From Cymbidium sinense (Eukaryota; Streptophyta; Magnoliopsida; Asparagales; Orchidaceae), in the NCBI GenBank assembly GCA_021442155.1, contig CM038217.1:148993834-149057833 (forward strand): a DNA stretch of 64,000 nt. Direction: 5' to 3'. The notes below the pieces were generated by a model. It was not told the origin of the DNA, ran no database searches, and saw nothing but the letters and a program-made list of their open reading frames with translations. Every line of letters starts with the position of its first letter. The stretch's first letter is position 1. The position numbers and the translations under genes are program-made. Shown piece by piece: positions 25,050 to 38,099 of this stretch.

Positions 25050-25384
25050 CTCGAGTTAGTATAACGTTTGGTATTTACTTCATAAGCTCAAGAACTCTCT
25101 TGTGATAGAAAATTAACTCAAGCTTGTTGATTTTATAGATGCTTAATACTTTATTTATAATAAGCTCATAATCACCAAAAAATATACAAGTTTTGAATGC
25201 ATATGAAAATAGTTTCTTCAAGACTTGCTACCAATGCTTCATACTCAGCTTTATTATTAGTTCTTAGATCAACCCATATAATCATCTCATTATTTCTCCC
25301 TTTGGTGTTATGAAGATGATGTCGATTCCTTCTCTTGCCTTTAGAAAATTTAGAGGTTAGATTTGTTTGATCGATGAGGCTCAT
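25050..25384 (-). pseudogene. Element 1 second (archaeal-type) RNase H
   Basis: The frame contains NEMIIWVDLRTNNKAEYEAL, the signature of the extra RNase H found between the normal RNase H and integrase in Tat/Ogre-lineage plant gypsy elements. The intact counterpart phrase in element 2 is TNNEAEYEAFIAGLEEAI. Here the frame shifts soon after NLYIFW. The presence of this domain is the main reason for calling the element Tat-lineage. Confidence 0.8.
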
Positions 25385-25472
25385 AAAGTATATTTTCCAA
25401 ATTTATGATTTTTCTATTTCATGAATGAGCATAATTTTTTCATGAGGTAAATCATCGTTAAAAGAAGAGTCT

Positions 25473-26990
25473 TTAGGATGGGCTATGTGCAAGAAAATCT
25501 ACTAAGATTTTTCTATTTACTACTTTGTGGAGAACGTATATGATATTAAATTGTAAAAGCAATATTGCCCATCTTGCCAAGAGACTTATCAACGCTGGTC
25601 TTGTTATCAAGTACTTCAATGGATCGATCTTTGAAATGAGGGTAATCTTGTGAGATAACATATAATAATTTAACTTTTTAACTGCAAAGATTAATGCCAA
25701 ATAATAATTTTCTATAAGAGAATATCTCATTTATGCTCTATCAACCTCTGAATTGATATAACAAAGAGCATTTTCTTTGCTTTCTTCATTGTGTTATGCC
25801 AATAATGCTCCAATGGACTCTTCTAATGCAAGTATATAGAATGAGGGGCTTCCCAAGAGTATGTACTAAGAATTAGTGGATTTAACAGATAGCTTTTAAT
25901 GCTATTGAAGACTTATTAGCACTCTTTGTCCTATTTAAATGGAGCATTTTTCTTCATCAATTTTACAAATGGTTGATAACATCTTGATAGGTTTGATATA
26001 AATCATTAGATTAATGCAAGCTATCCTCATAAAGAATGGACAAACTCTTCGGTGGAGGCATCTCCACAATTGCCTTAATTTTAGCAGGATCGATCTCAAT
26101 TCCTCTATGATGTACAATATACCCAAGAAATTTTTCAAAGGACACCCCAAATGTGTATTTTAAAGGATTCATCTTGAGATCATATTTTATAATTATCTCA
26201 AACACAGGTCTTAAATCTTTAAAATGATTTTCACGATTTAAGCTTTTCACCACCAAATCATCAACATTCCACCTTCTGGTTAATCAATTCATCAAAAATA
26301 TGCATCATGGCTTTTTAGTTTGTAGCTCCAGCATTCTTCAAATTAAAATGTATGATTGTGTAGCAATATATATTAATAGGTGTTTTGAATGATGTATGTC
26401 TTTCATCTTAAAATGCTATATTGATCTGATTATATCCTAACGGTCAATCCATAAAAGAAAATATATCATAGTTGGATGTATTATCGAGCAATTTTGATAT
26501 AGAAGCGGAAGTCATCTTTCGCAAGCTTTATTTAAGATCCCTAAGTCGAGATACATAATCATTTTTCTTCTTCATAGGCACTATATTAGCTATCCAATCA
26601 GGATACTTTTCTTGGCATATGAATCCTACTTCAATTAGCTTTTTTGTTTCATTGATCACTTATTTTTCAATTTCTAATCTCATTCATCTCGGAGCTTGTT
26701 TAACAGGTGTTGTCTCTAGTTTGATTACTAATTTATGATGGGACAAGCCTACATTAGGGGACAACTTGACATTTTAACATATATCCAGATAAAGCAATCC
26801 CTGAATTCACAAAGTAGCACTTTTAGCTCTTCAACTTTCTCATCAGGTTGAAGGGAACTGACAAAAGTTGGATGGGGATCATCCTCAGCTCCTAAGTTGA
26901 TTTCTTTGAGTTCATCCATACTAGTTGTTTGTCCACCATCTTCGAGTTCTTTAGGTGCAAGCTTGGCTTCCACTTCTTCATCATTTATAA
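25473..26990 (-). pseudogene. Element 1 reverse transcriptase and RNase H
   Basis: Frames spread over three phases give the RT N-terminus (EKVEELKVLLCEFRDCFIW near 26800), a palm segment (KMNPLKYTFGVSFEKFLGY near 26130) and the normal RNase H (KIDPLKYLITRPALISLLAR near 25600). Near 26257-26269 the catalytic YVDD region is disrupted: four bases present in element 2 are absent, so Tyr is lost and the frame shifts. It is therefore inactive. Order on the minus strand is RT, RNase H, second RNase H, integrase. Confidence 0.85.
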
Positions 26991-27342
26991 GAAGAATTTC
27001 ATAGAGATCATCTTTTTCATCACTATTAGTTTTGATCTCAGCTTTTATTATATTATAACAAACTTTATTTTGATGAGATTTGTGGATGAACCCAAGACCT
27101 TTAGTGACAAACTTATCATTTCTTTATGATGCTTGAGGACTTTTTTGGCTCCACATCCTATTAAAAATTTGAGTTATATGTTTAGTAGTTTTAATATAAA
27201 TTCCAAACTTATGCATCATTCTTTACAATTTTAGTGGATAGTGCATTAATATTCTTGTTGGCACCATCTCATAAGAATCTTCATGTTGAGTAGGCCGATC
27301 AAAATTGTGAGGCTGAGACTCTTCATATTTATAAAATAAAGT

Positions 27343-28240
27343 TCATGTTTTGCCACTCTCACTCAACGGTGGCACATAGAATGTTATCAATTCTTCAATG
27401 TTATGAACCTCCAGTGGAGTGATTTCTTTGAAGTACTGCTGAGGGATGGGTATAATTTTGAAGGAGTCATCTGACACTATCAAGTGAGCTATCCTTCTTG
27501 ATGCGACCCTCTGAACCCTATTTACATAAGTAGATTCAAATCCATAGTCATAATTAGAATCACTTATTTTATACTTTGCCTTTCTTGAAAGCTTATAAGT
27601 TCCCTTAGGTTTGACATAAATATTTTCTTCTTCCTGTGTGTCACTTACCGAGTGCTTTAGGGAGAGTCGGCATTGCATTTTTTCTTTCTTTTTGCTTTTG
27701 CTCTTTCACCTTTGAAGTTCTTTTTAATTCCTGAAGTGGATGCTACCACCTCAAGAGACTCTATTGGCTTAGGCTCTTTAGGAATGAAATATTTTGCATC
27801 TTCTTAAATCTTGGCTTCATGGATGGAGAATGGGTGTAGGTTGCTAGGATTTCTGAACTCTTCTCCATCTTTTAGGTACTTCATACACTGATGCATAGTT
27901 GATGGGACCATGCCATACTCATGCAGCCATGATCGACCCAAGAGAGCTCTAAACGATGTATCAGCATCGATTACATGAAACTTGGCTTCTGTATATAAAT
28001 CCTAAAACTTGAGTGGGAGAATAAAAAAAACCAGGATTTTTTGTCCTTTTCATTGAAATCATGAACCATCAACTTATCCCTCCTAAGATGTTGGATATCA
28101 AGTGAAAATCCTCTTAATGCTTTTAGACTCATAAGATTGATAGAAGAACATAGATCAATCAGTATTTGGTTAATCAAGATGTTATCACTCTCTGAGGTAA
28201 CATATAGAGGACGGTTGTGATCTGCTGTTCCCAATATATG
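27343..28240 (-). pseudogene. Element 1 protease and pol linker
   Basis: The frame at 28234-27971 contains HNRPLYVTSESDNILINQIL, then IDLCSSINLMSLKAL, where the catalytic D-S/T-G triad is altered to DLC. A second block in another frame (about 27970-27870) reads KFHVIDADTSFRALLGRSWL and VPSTMHQCMKYL, a hallmark of plant gypsy proteases of this lineage. A linker frame at 27678-27343 follows. It is broken by a frameshift between the two halves. Confidence 0.8.
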
Positions 28241-28578
28241 ATCTTTTTCAAAAATTATGATTTCTAGGAGATCTTGGGTTTATAATGATTCAGTCATACG
28301 TTTTTTGGCAAAGTAAGCTTCATAATCTTTGGATCTTTGAGAACCTGTATCAAAAATTCTTGAAGGTCTTTTGACATTAAGAGAGCCTCATACACACTTA
28401 ATTGTCCAGGGATCTTTCTCAAATGTGATAGAATATTATAATTTATCTTTTCACTTGATTTAGACTTTTTTTTAGAATTTTTGAGAATGATATCTTTGTT
28501 GATTACATTCTATTTGCCTTTGTCTTTATTTGAATTCTCCTTCTTTGATGGTAGTGATAAGGCTTTATCACTTCTTAA

Positions 28579-29013
28579 CTAAACTTGAATCACCTTATCT
28601 TGCTCAGATTTTTTTGTAGAAGTAGTTTCTTCAAATTCACATTTTATTCTAGAGGATTGATTGAATGAGTTAAACTTACTTTTCAACTTCACACATTTCA
28701 TATGTGATTTTGTTGATGAGTCTGACTCTTCTCCATTTGGAAAACATAAATCTTCATCTGAACTATTATCTTTTTGTTGAGTCATTAGACAAAATTTATA
28801 TGTTAACACCTCAGGCTCTTCTTTCTTTTTTGAGAAAAATTTTGATGGGTTGGTCAAGTTTGTCTGATTACCATTGCCATTTTGGAGTAACTGATGTTGA
28901 AGAAAGTCAGATATCACATAAATGATTCGGCATGTCTCTACTGGGCAAAATTCACTATTATCTTCTTCGTCCAACTCAATGATATGGAGTTTTGACATGA
29001 ATTCTACAAGCAT
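28579..29013 (-). pseudogene. Element 1 gag-protease spacer frame
   Basis: This 144-codon minus-strand open frame lies between gag and protease. It is rich in Glu, Ser and Lys, with no catalytic motif that I recognise. Its position and strand fit the variable C-terminal gag/spacer region of the polyprotein. No zinc knuckle is seen. Confidence 0.5.
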
Positions 29014-29879
29014 AAATGGTTGCCTTATCGGCTGGTGATACTCCTCTAAGTTATTAATAATCTTTTGAGTTATAGTTCTCTTCTTAATTTTCTTTTCTTA
29101 GCTGACTTCTTTGGTTTATGAGGTATACGTTTAGCAGACTGCTCCTCATGCTGTGATGAAGTAGCCTTATCAAAATACTATTAAGAAGCTAAAATGCTTA
29201 GTTTAGGTATTTCTTTTAAGTCCAATATAGATTCAAGTGGTGATTTTCACTTAACACTAGGGACATCTTTTAGCTGCTTCAATATTTTCACGGTCTTCTT
29301 AGAGACTACTGTTTCTTATTATTCAATCTGAATTGATTTTTCTTTCTTTTTATCTTTAATGGATAATACGAAAGAGGACACAATCATTCTTATAGACTCT
29401 ATTTTTGAGTTGACTAGAATACTATCGGATAATGTAAATTCATCTCATCAATACTTCTTTTCTAGCCAATCTTTAAAGACATAATAATAGGATGATTGAT
29501 CACCCGATGATAGGGATAATAATTTGGATTATTGACTTGATCAACTTCTTCAGGCCTTTTACTTTCTAGTAATTGTAGACCAGCTTTGACTACTTATCGA
29601 AATAATTTAGCTACACTGTCCCTTCTAAAAGAATATTCTTTTTTCATCTTTTTCTTAAGAGATGACTGTATTCACTCATCGTCGCTTGTTGCTTGTTTTG
29701 GATGCTCTCTGCCATCTGAGGTTTATCATTGCCTCCTAATACCAATTTTGGCTATGGATTAGGATGAAAATGCTTCTTTCCTTTATCATCATTGTACATT
29801 GACTATTTTTCTTTATCTACATTATAAATTACTCATTTTTTACCACTTGAGCTATATAAAGTGGCATGAGTTTCGTTTC

Positions 29880-30830
29880 TTCTTGAGTCAGAAGGCTTGT
29901 TTTTCTGATTTATCTGTATAAATTTCTAACTTAGGGTGATTTAACTTTTTAAATTTGACCACCCTATTAAGCAAGTCCTAAAATATTGTAATTGACGTCA
30001 TGCATAAAAATGGTGCCATTTTATCATCCATATTGCCCATTAATAATTTGATCACATATTCTTCCTCCAATTATTGTTCACATTTCATGTTTAGGTTACG
30101 CCAATGAGTTATGAATTTTATCACTGACTCATCTTTTCTCTTTTTTTAGCAAGGAAAGGTTAACGATCATTGTTTTCTCGGTTGCACTAGAGAACCTTTT
30201 CACAAACATTATCTCTAGCTCAGCGAAGGTTTTGACTGAATCATTCGGTAATTCTATGTACTACTCAAAAATAATTGAGGTCAGGCTACTGACGAATTGA
30301 CGAAAATGATGTGCATCATTTCCTTTTTTGTTACCACAAGTAGCTTTGAATTGGGCTAGATGTTGCTTTGGATTACCATGGTCACTAAAAATATTAAATT
30401 TTGGTACTGAGTAACCTTTCGGGCATGACACTTGATCAAATTCAGTTGGGTAAGGGCGACCCTTACTCACCAGATTTTTAGCCTGCTCTGAAGTTATAAC
30501 TACATTTATCTTTTCATTAATTATTATTTCTAGTTGAGCGGCTATTACTGTTCCTGGTGCACTAGCCACATTCTTAATTATAGGTTAAAGAGCTAGTTGA
30601 TTAACTTTACTCATCCCTTCAAGCATAGCATGTACTGTAGAAACTTGAGGTATCAGAGTGATTGATGGTATAGAAGTTTTATTATTAGTTACATGTTGAT
30701 TAGCAGATAAAATAGGTGTTACATTTGATGTGATATTCTTCTGTAACATATCCATCATGGTATTCATTTGTGCCATCATCTCATTCATCTTGGTACAAAG
30801 TTGTGAAATTTTCTTATCTTTGGATTCCAT
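29880..30830 (-). pseudogene. Element 1 gag
   Basis: Gag forms the virus-like particle and packages element RNA. The frame starts MESKDKKISQLCTKMNEMM (coiled coil). After one in-frame stop it continues in the same phase to PKGYSVPKFNIFSDHGNPKQ and NDAHHFRQFVSSLT, the capsid-like block of Tat-lineage gag. Past a second stop, other frames contain TFAELEIMFVKRFSSATEKT and ESVIKFITHWRNLNMKCEQ. It is broken but easily recognised. Confidence 0.8.
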
Positions 30831-31925
30831 TTGATGTTGTATTTATCTTTGTTGTGTAGCTAGCACTGCTACGTTAACCAATACAGGCTCTTCTTCTTCC
30901 TCTATTTTTTGTTGTTCTGCTCCCTACTCATCTTCAAGAGAAGAACTTGACTGTCATTCTCCTTGTGCATTTACAGGGATAGTTGTTGTTGGGGCTGAAC
31001 GATGATGTTGATTATAAAAGGGTGTACTAGGTTAATCATTTCCTAGTTCAACCATTTAAACAGCTTCAATTCTCGTGATCTCCTTTTCAATTTTCTTCTT
31101 TTTCTTCTTCAGCAAAGATTGAAGAGCCATTTTCTACTCTCTTTTGTGATGGCTCTCCTTCGTAAACATCAAATTTAGGTTCAAGCTCACTAGATTCATG
31201 TTGTTGATGATGTTGAGCAAAGTTCATCTATATGTCTCATCATATATGACTTCGTGATCAAAATGCATGAATCTCTAGTTCATTGTAAGGAATATACATT
31301 TCTTCCATTGGGGCACTGCGATCATAATCAACTTTCTCCCATAGGGATGAATCTGATTGATTACAAGATCCCCTAGAGGATTCTCTAGGGTGTTGACCAT
31401 CATATCTTTTATTAGTGATATCCCTTCTTTCAGGTATCCACTTTTGATGAGTTATTTTTGAGGTGAATTTTTGAATATGTGCATCAGATGTCACACCTCT
31501 TTCTTTCTTTAGAATTTTATCACGGGGCCTTGGCCTCCATATCTGCTTACCTTTTCATCGGAACCTTTCGGTAGTGGATTCTTGGACATGCGATCCAAGT
31601 GTCGCTCTGATGCTCACCGTGCGAAGCATACTTGGCTTAATGACTAGTTACCATAAGAGTGACAACCTTCTTGGTGGAATCTCATTATCTTTAATCATCA
31701 CAGGCCTATAAAATTTTCTTTTCATTAAGCATCTGTCCTTAACTACTTTAAGGACATTGTATTCTAGAGGCGGACAGTGTTTCAGGTTGTCTCTTCTGCG
31801 GTGGTAGGGCTTGATGTTGTTGAGTCCAGAAAGACTGCTTCATCTCACTAGTAGAGCTATTTCTTTTTACCCATTTTAGATTATCAAAGTTGTTAGGGTA
31901 GGAATACTCGCTTCTGGTGGTAGTA

Positions 31926-32453
31926 CTATTTGTTCATTGGGTTATTTAAATGGGATCTATGAGCCCTCAGCTCAACATTTCTTCTTCTTCTTTGCCTTCT
32001 AGTTAATTTTCTTCCTGATAAGGAAACCTTAAAACCACATCTTCTAGGCACAAAGGTTTCAGTTGGCAAAGTAATTGTACCAAGTGGCATTTGAGATACA
32101 ATATGCTCAATGAAAGTTCTCTTCATCACAGGGGCTTCAGATTAACCCAATTTTTCAAAAACTGAAGTTCTCTGTCGGGAGAACTTCTTAACAACGGTTG
32201 GTTGCTAAATTGGTTGGCGAGCATGATGAGTAAGAGTTTCAGTAAATTGAGGCCTTCCGGCATGACCTCGGGCAAGTGCACCACGATTGGGTACTTTAGG
32301 AGTTGCAACTATAATAGCTGGGAAATATACCCTACCAAATTGAATGGTAGCTCCAACATCTCCTGTGTTAATGACGACATTAGCTAAGTAGATATTTACA
32401 CCACGCCCTAGCTGAATAGTGAAATGAGTGCTCTGTAGATGCATTCTACGCAA
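31926..32453 (-). pseudogene. Extra reading frame between PBS and gag, two internal stops
   Basis: One minus-strand phase runs from ATG at 32453 to 31926, about 175 codons, interrupted by only two stops (near 32205 and 32145). It contains SVFEKLG and an arginine-rich tract, LTRRQRRRRN, near its end. Position upstream of gag recalls the additional ORF1 of Ogre elements. The SVFxxLG and Arg-rich motifs recall linker regions near protease in other plant gypsy elements. I do not know its function. A further frame at 31494-31258 follows in the same direction. Confidence 0.5.
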
Positions 32454-32698
32454 GTGAAAGATGAAAATTAGTAATTAGTAATTATTATTTCATCTCATAC
32501 TTTCAAAATCTTGATCTATAGAACAAAATAATAGTGTAATAAAATATATACTACATAATAATTCATTCGACATAGAGTCTCATACATTAGTAATTTGAAT
32601 TTATTACACATTTAAATCACCATTTTTTTTTAAATTTTTAAATATTTTGTTGCTACTATAGCATGCATATGATTAGCCAAAGATGGAAAGAGAAACCT

Positions 32699-32720
32699 AT
32701 CCCTAGTGGAGTCACCAGAA
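32699..32720 (-). promoter_or_regulatory. Element 1 primer-binding site
   Basis: On the minus strand, three bases past the LTR end (CCCACA), the sequence reads TTCTGGTGACTCCACTAGGG. This is close to the PBS seen in Tat/Ogre elements, which is complementary to a tRNA 3' end. Its presence beside LTR B, and absence beside A and C, identifies B as the 5' LTR. Confidence 0.75.
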
Positions 32721-32723
32721 ATC

Positions 32724-35700
32724 TGTGGGTTTCAAAAATTTGCCACTAACCTCTCGATGAAGAGAGTATAATTTATGCGTCGATAAAATTTTCAAAAGGT
32801 AGATGAAATAGTATATATGACATTACCGAGAGATTTTTCCCTCATTTTATGAGGACTTTAGATCTGGTTCTAGGTTTCCTATATGTGCAAGCACCTATAG
32901 TTAATTACCCATCCCAATGCTGAGAGAGAACTTTCGATTAAGGCTAGTCGTTAGATTGCTAAATGCATAGCGTATAGTAGCAACATGTGGAGTTTAAAAT
33001 TTGGTGTTTAGAATTTATGAAATTCACCATTATTTAACTTAAAGCATATGATTGATGGAATGATGGCATCTAAATCATGGTTCCATCATTAATATCGTGG
33101 TCCTAATCTACTTAGTCGAGAGGAGGTAATTAACCTAATATGACCGAAGGATCCTTATCAGCAGCCATGTGTTGCATCATCAAAGAGAACCTTTTAGACC
33201 TAGGGTGGTGTTTGTCAAAGGAGATAATATTAAGTCTATCTTAGCTGACAAAAAGGACTTTATGCTTATCAAATATACCCTTTGATTCATAACTCAAAGG
33301 GTTAACAATTGGGAAACATACGAGCTACAGTTGTGACCGTAATATAATGGTGTCATTTGGCGATAATCACCCGATCAGAGGACTCTGGTCGTAACCGCAT
33401 CATATGTGGAGCCTACTGACCAAACCACATGGACAGAGGACACGGGCCACGTCCTTACTGGCATGAGATTATTTGAGTTTGAACATAGAGATTTATTTGA
33501 CTTGACATTAGCTCATTTGTGAGCTAGAGTTTTTTTTAATTTGTCATCCCCAACAAACGATAATGAATGAGTGGATAAATTATTTACTTTAAATATTTAA
33601 ATAATAAATTTTATTTAGTTCAGATATTTTCTTAGTTGAAATTTAGTTTTATGACAAATTAGTTTAGGGTTCAAGTATCTTTTGAAGATAATATTTCCTC
33701 CAGTTGAGATTTTCAATCAATGCGACCATCATCGGGGTATATAAGTCTGCTTAATCATTTAGTTTATTATTTCAGATTTTGTTGACTCTATTACTTTAAT
33801 AATTGAAGATCAAATTTAGATTGATATTTCAAGTATTTTGAATTTGAGAATATTGAATAATATATCATAAATATTTTGATAATAGTCACCCCTCTAGATG
33901 ATATCTTCAATCAACTTAGCTATCATTGAGGTAGACCTTGTTAACTCTACTTATTTGTTAGTAGAGGATCGGGCCTATAACTTATGTATAATTTAAATTC
34001 TTTAGGAGATTGATATCATAACAACCCTTGTCAACTCTATTGCAGATATAGAGGATTGAGTCTTATAATTTATTATAATTTAAGTTCATCTAGAAGTTGA
34101 TCACTTAGTAGACCCCGTCAACACTATTTCATGCATAGAGGATTAAGCCTATTGTGATCATATTCTATGTAGTTGAATATTTATCTCTTTCATAAATTTG
34201 AATTAGCATTGACACATTCATTAGCTTGCATGCATATAGTCATAAATGATTGAATTGATTTCATCATTCTTCTCTTTTTTTTAAAACCCACGCAACATCC
34301 TCAGACACAAAGTTTAGGTGCTTGGTATAAGTGTCGGGGCCCATGTGAATATTTAATAATTTAGGTAATTTTATTTCTAAATTATGAGATTAATTTTGTA
34401 TGTTTATTTAATCTTAACTTAGCTTGTGCGGCCTTTTAAGATATTAAAATTTGCTCTTTAAATCACTATATCCGAGCACATGCAGGTATTTTTTTATCTT
34501 AGATAATTTCATCTAATTAATGAAATCATTGATTTTTAAAAATCATAATTAAAATGAGAATTTTTTTAATTTTTTAATTGAAGGAAGCTCCATAATTAGT
34601 ATAACATTTAATTTAATATTGCTTTCTATCTGCTAGTATGAAGAATTGCAGATTCAGTGACGAGGAAGACATTTTAAATTGGTTTAATAACTTATTAGAT
34701 CTCATGGAATAATATTTAATTGCTTTCTTTTATTCAAAGTTGATTAGTCTTTGAATGTTCAATAGACTCTCCTTTATATCTATTGACAATTCTTAAATTC
34801 ATCACAAACTCTATTCAATTTTTCCTTAATCCAATTTGAGTATTTAATAAGACGAATAATATGCTTCAAATATTTTCCCAAAATTCATTGATTATGCTTA
34901 TTAGCAATCATTCGATCTCATTAAAAATCTCTTATGATTTTTTGATTTTCTCCAATTCATTTGGAGTGAATTATGATTTAAAAACTATATTCTAATTTCA
35001 AGAAGATCTTTTGTGCTCTCATTGGATATTAAGTCAAGTCATCTTCTGAATCAATTGAACTGAGATATTGATGTGTCAAATTTATATTTACTGCCAAAAT
35101 ATTCAATTCATTTCAGATTCATAAATCTGTTTGAGTTCAATCCATCTTTCTTTATTTGAAATATAATTTTCAAATTCATTTCAAATTCATTCTCATTTAT
35201 AATTCAAAATTCAATTCGATATCAATTTAATTTAGCGAACTTAGGCAGCTCTATTTGTTTAGATTGAATTTTATTTACAAATATGAATTTTGCATAAAAC
35301 TTTGATAGCATTTTGACACTATTCCATAGAGGCTCTAACATTTTTTTTTTTTGGGCTCATCATACGATGGCGTGGCATTATTATTTTGAAACACCTCGAC
35401 CGATTTTCATCTCATCACACTTTGATGAACGTGACGAGATCTTCAAACCTACATAAAATAAAATACAATACATTCCACACATATCATTTTCATAATCAGC
35501 AATAATGAATACGAAGAAGTCATTGATTAAACTACATCAAAGGATGGCATATGTGAGGAGGAATGTTGGTAACGCCGATATGAAGGAGATGAGGATGGGA
35601 TAAAGGCAACTCATTTTGGTTGAGGATTCACAATGCATAAGAGCTATAAAGCGGACATCATGGTAACAGAGGAACCCATGATGATGGAGTTACCTCTTAA

Positions 35701-35870
35701 GGCAAGAGGATGCCTGATTTTGGGCTTTTCATCTAAATGAGGGATCCGAATGAGGAAGATTCGGAGGGAAGCCAAAGGGAACCTATCTGATGATAGAGTT
35801 ACCTTTCATTCTCCATCGCTTGTAAGGAAGGAAGGTTGAAGAAGAGTATGGACGAGCTTACAGTTTGATG
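32724..35870 (-). mobile_element. Element 1, 5' LTR (LTR B)
   Basis: Aligns with LTR C over at least 3.1 kb, including GGGGCCCATGTGA, GAGCACATGCA, CGATTTTCATCTCATCA and the hairpin repeats at 35.67-35.81 kb. The lower end is sharp (TGTGGG..., adjacent to the PBS). The upper end is not resolved. Homology to C fades after about 35.87 kb, and element 3 inserted at 36394/40106, so the LTR may continue on either side of that insertion. Confidence 0.75.
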
Positions 35871-36394
35871 GGATCTTGTGATAGCTCATGGACACTGACT
35901 CCAAATGGAAGTGAAGAAAGAATTCAAGTTTCCTCCTCTTTTGCTGATGCAGAAAAAAAGAACAAATCCTTTTCCTCTCCTACAGAATACAGGAGATTTA
36001 AGAAGACATGTCTTTCTAAGATTCGCTATTCACCGAGTTAAGCGTATTTAGAACCCCCTAAACTTTGCCCTTTGGACAAGCAGATTCTACTGAGTAAGTC
36101 TGATCAACCCAATAAAGTAGTGCGAAGCAAGAATATTCAATGTTCATTAATGGAACCCATGATATACACAAGATAAACCATGATTGATGAGTTAGAGATT
36201 CTAGCAAAGGAGCTTCAGATCTTCCATTCCCTTCGAACTACAGAAAAATAGCAGGAGATGAAAAGCGTAGAATTTCTGGAAGAAACTAAGGGAATATCTC
36301 AGATTTCCATCCATGCAAGCGAAGCAGTCGAATATACTCTTTCCAATGCTCCTACTGCTAAAATCTCAGAGCAAGCCAGTTAGAAGAGGGATGA
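35871..36394. other. Non-coding segment between LTR B and element 3
   Basis: No long open frame. It is possibly the distal part of LTR B or its flanking DNA. It ends in GATGA, the target duplication of element 3. Confidence 0.4.
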
Positions 36395-37408
36395 TGATAT
36401 GAACTATTTTTACGGATTTAGATCATGCAGTGACAATTGCGTGAATATTTCGTTTGAGTTATTTATTCTTGTTCCAATTGTTACGTTGGGTGAAACTTGA
36501 GTTTGATGATTGAGTTGACTCGGTTTGAGTGTTGGAACAGCCTTCGTCCGTTGGATCTCGCCTAACCGTTGGATGCTTTTCGATTGGTCTTTCTTGCGTT
36601 GTGAAGTTGGATTGCCTTGATTTCGATCCATTGATTTGTTTCTTGATCGTGGTTCGGTCTTCTGAGCATTAATGGATCACGCGTCTTTGCATATTGGATC
36701 TAATTGAATCTGGCCGTGGATGCTTATCTGCGGTGGTCAATATCTGACCGTGGAATGATATTTGATACTAACCTTATTTCTCTTTTTGGTTTGTTTTGTT
36801 TGTCTTATCGACGAAGAACTCCAGAGAGAGAGGCGGGATCGGAGGAGCTGATTTCTCTGGAGTGTGGTGGTTTCCGTGAAAACCTAGAAGGTAGCAGGGA
36901 AGAAGACGAAGGAGAAGAGGCGAGCTAAGTTCCTTTAAATTCTTGATTCACCTCCGGTTGTTTGTCTTCCTCTATTTATAGTTCTCATTTCTCTTCTAGA
37001 ATCTTCATCTGTATGCCTAGATCTTATTTTACTAAGTGGATCCACATATTCAGCTTTCGTTGAGGTTGTTATTTTTCTGTTATAATGTTAAGGATCTTGC
37101 CTCTATCGTGTATTCTTGTTATGTAGCCATTTTCTTGAGGTCTTTCAATTTGTTGCTAATTCTTTGCGATGTTCTTTGAATTATCGGTATTCACGTCTTT
37201 GCTATTATTACTCTATGGTTTTTTTGGTTCTGCGTTCGACATGTATTTAAATTCGTAATATTCATATTTGTTTTATGCTCGATTTAGTGATTCGTAATAT
37301 TTTCCTTTATGTTATTATTGGTCTCGTATAATGAGTTTCAATCATTCCTCTGTCAGTAATCTATTGGATTTTAATTACTTGTTGCTTTGGGGATATGGAT
37401 TCATATCA
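36395..37408 (-). repeat. Element 3, 3' LTR
   Basis: 1014 bp, TG...CA boundaries with 9-bp terminal inverted repeats. Collinear with 39045-40105. Confidence 0.93.
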
Positions 37409-38099
37409 TTACTCCCCTCCTCCTCCCTTGTCCTGGTCAAAATTCTGATAAGCTTTCAGATTTCTTTACTTGATATCCCGGAACATCTGGCTAAAATTTC
37501 CTTCCATTCTTTTAAGGTTTTCGTAGTGTGTTGATCTCTCTGTATTACTGTTCTGTGATCCAAACTGTAACAGTCTTGGCGAATTCACCTTGAGCATCAC
37601 TTGATAGGATTTCTCCGACTTCTCTGTGATCTAAAACTTTGACAAGCTTGATTACTATCACCCATCTTCCAACATAATTTCGACTGTAGTGTAAAAGCTT
37701 GTGTTTGTAGTAGTCTTGGATTGAAGCTTTCTTCTATTGTATTGGCCATTTGTTTCATGTTGGTTTTGAGCTTCGATTTATATGGTTCATCCAACCTATC
37801 TCGAAAATAAAAGCTCCTTTGTATGTGTTTGGATTATGTGATCTTTCTCTGTTTGTCCCTCTGGTAGAAAATATTTGTGTCAGCTGACTTATTAATATAG
37901 GCTATCTTATTCTATATAATTGGGTTCTCGACATAAAATCTAAAATTTAAGTTATTGGTTAGCATATTTATAATGTGTATACTTATACAATCTCTATGTC
38001 ATTTGCCTTGCTTTGGATTGAATGGGTATTTTAAGCTTGTATCTAATGTCTCTTCTTGTATCCACAATTTACGGTGGAATATCATGTTGTAGTTGATGG

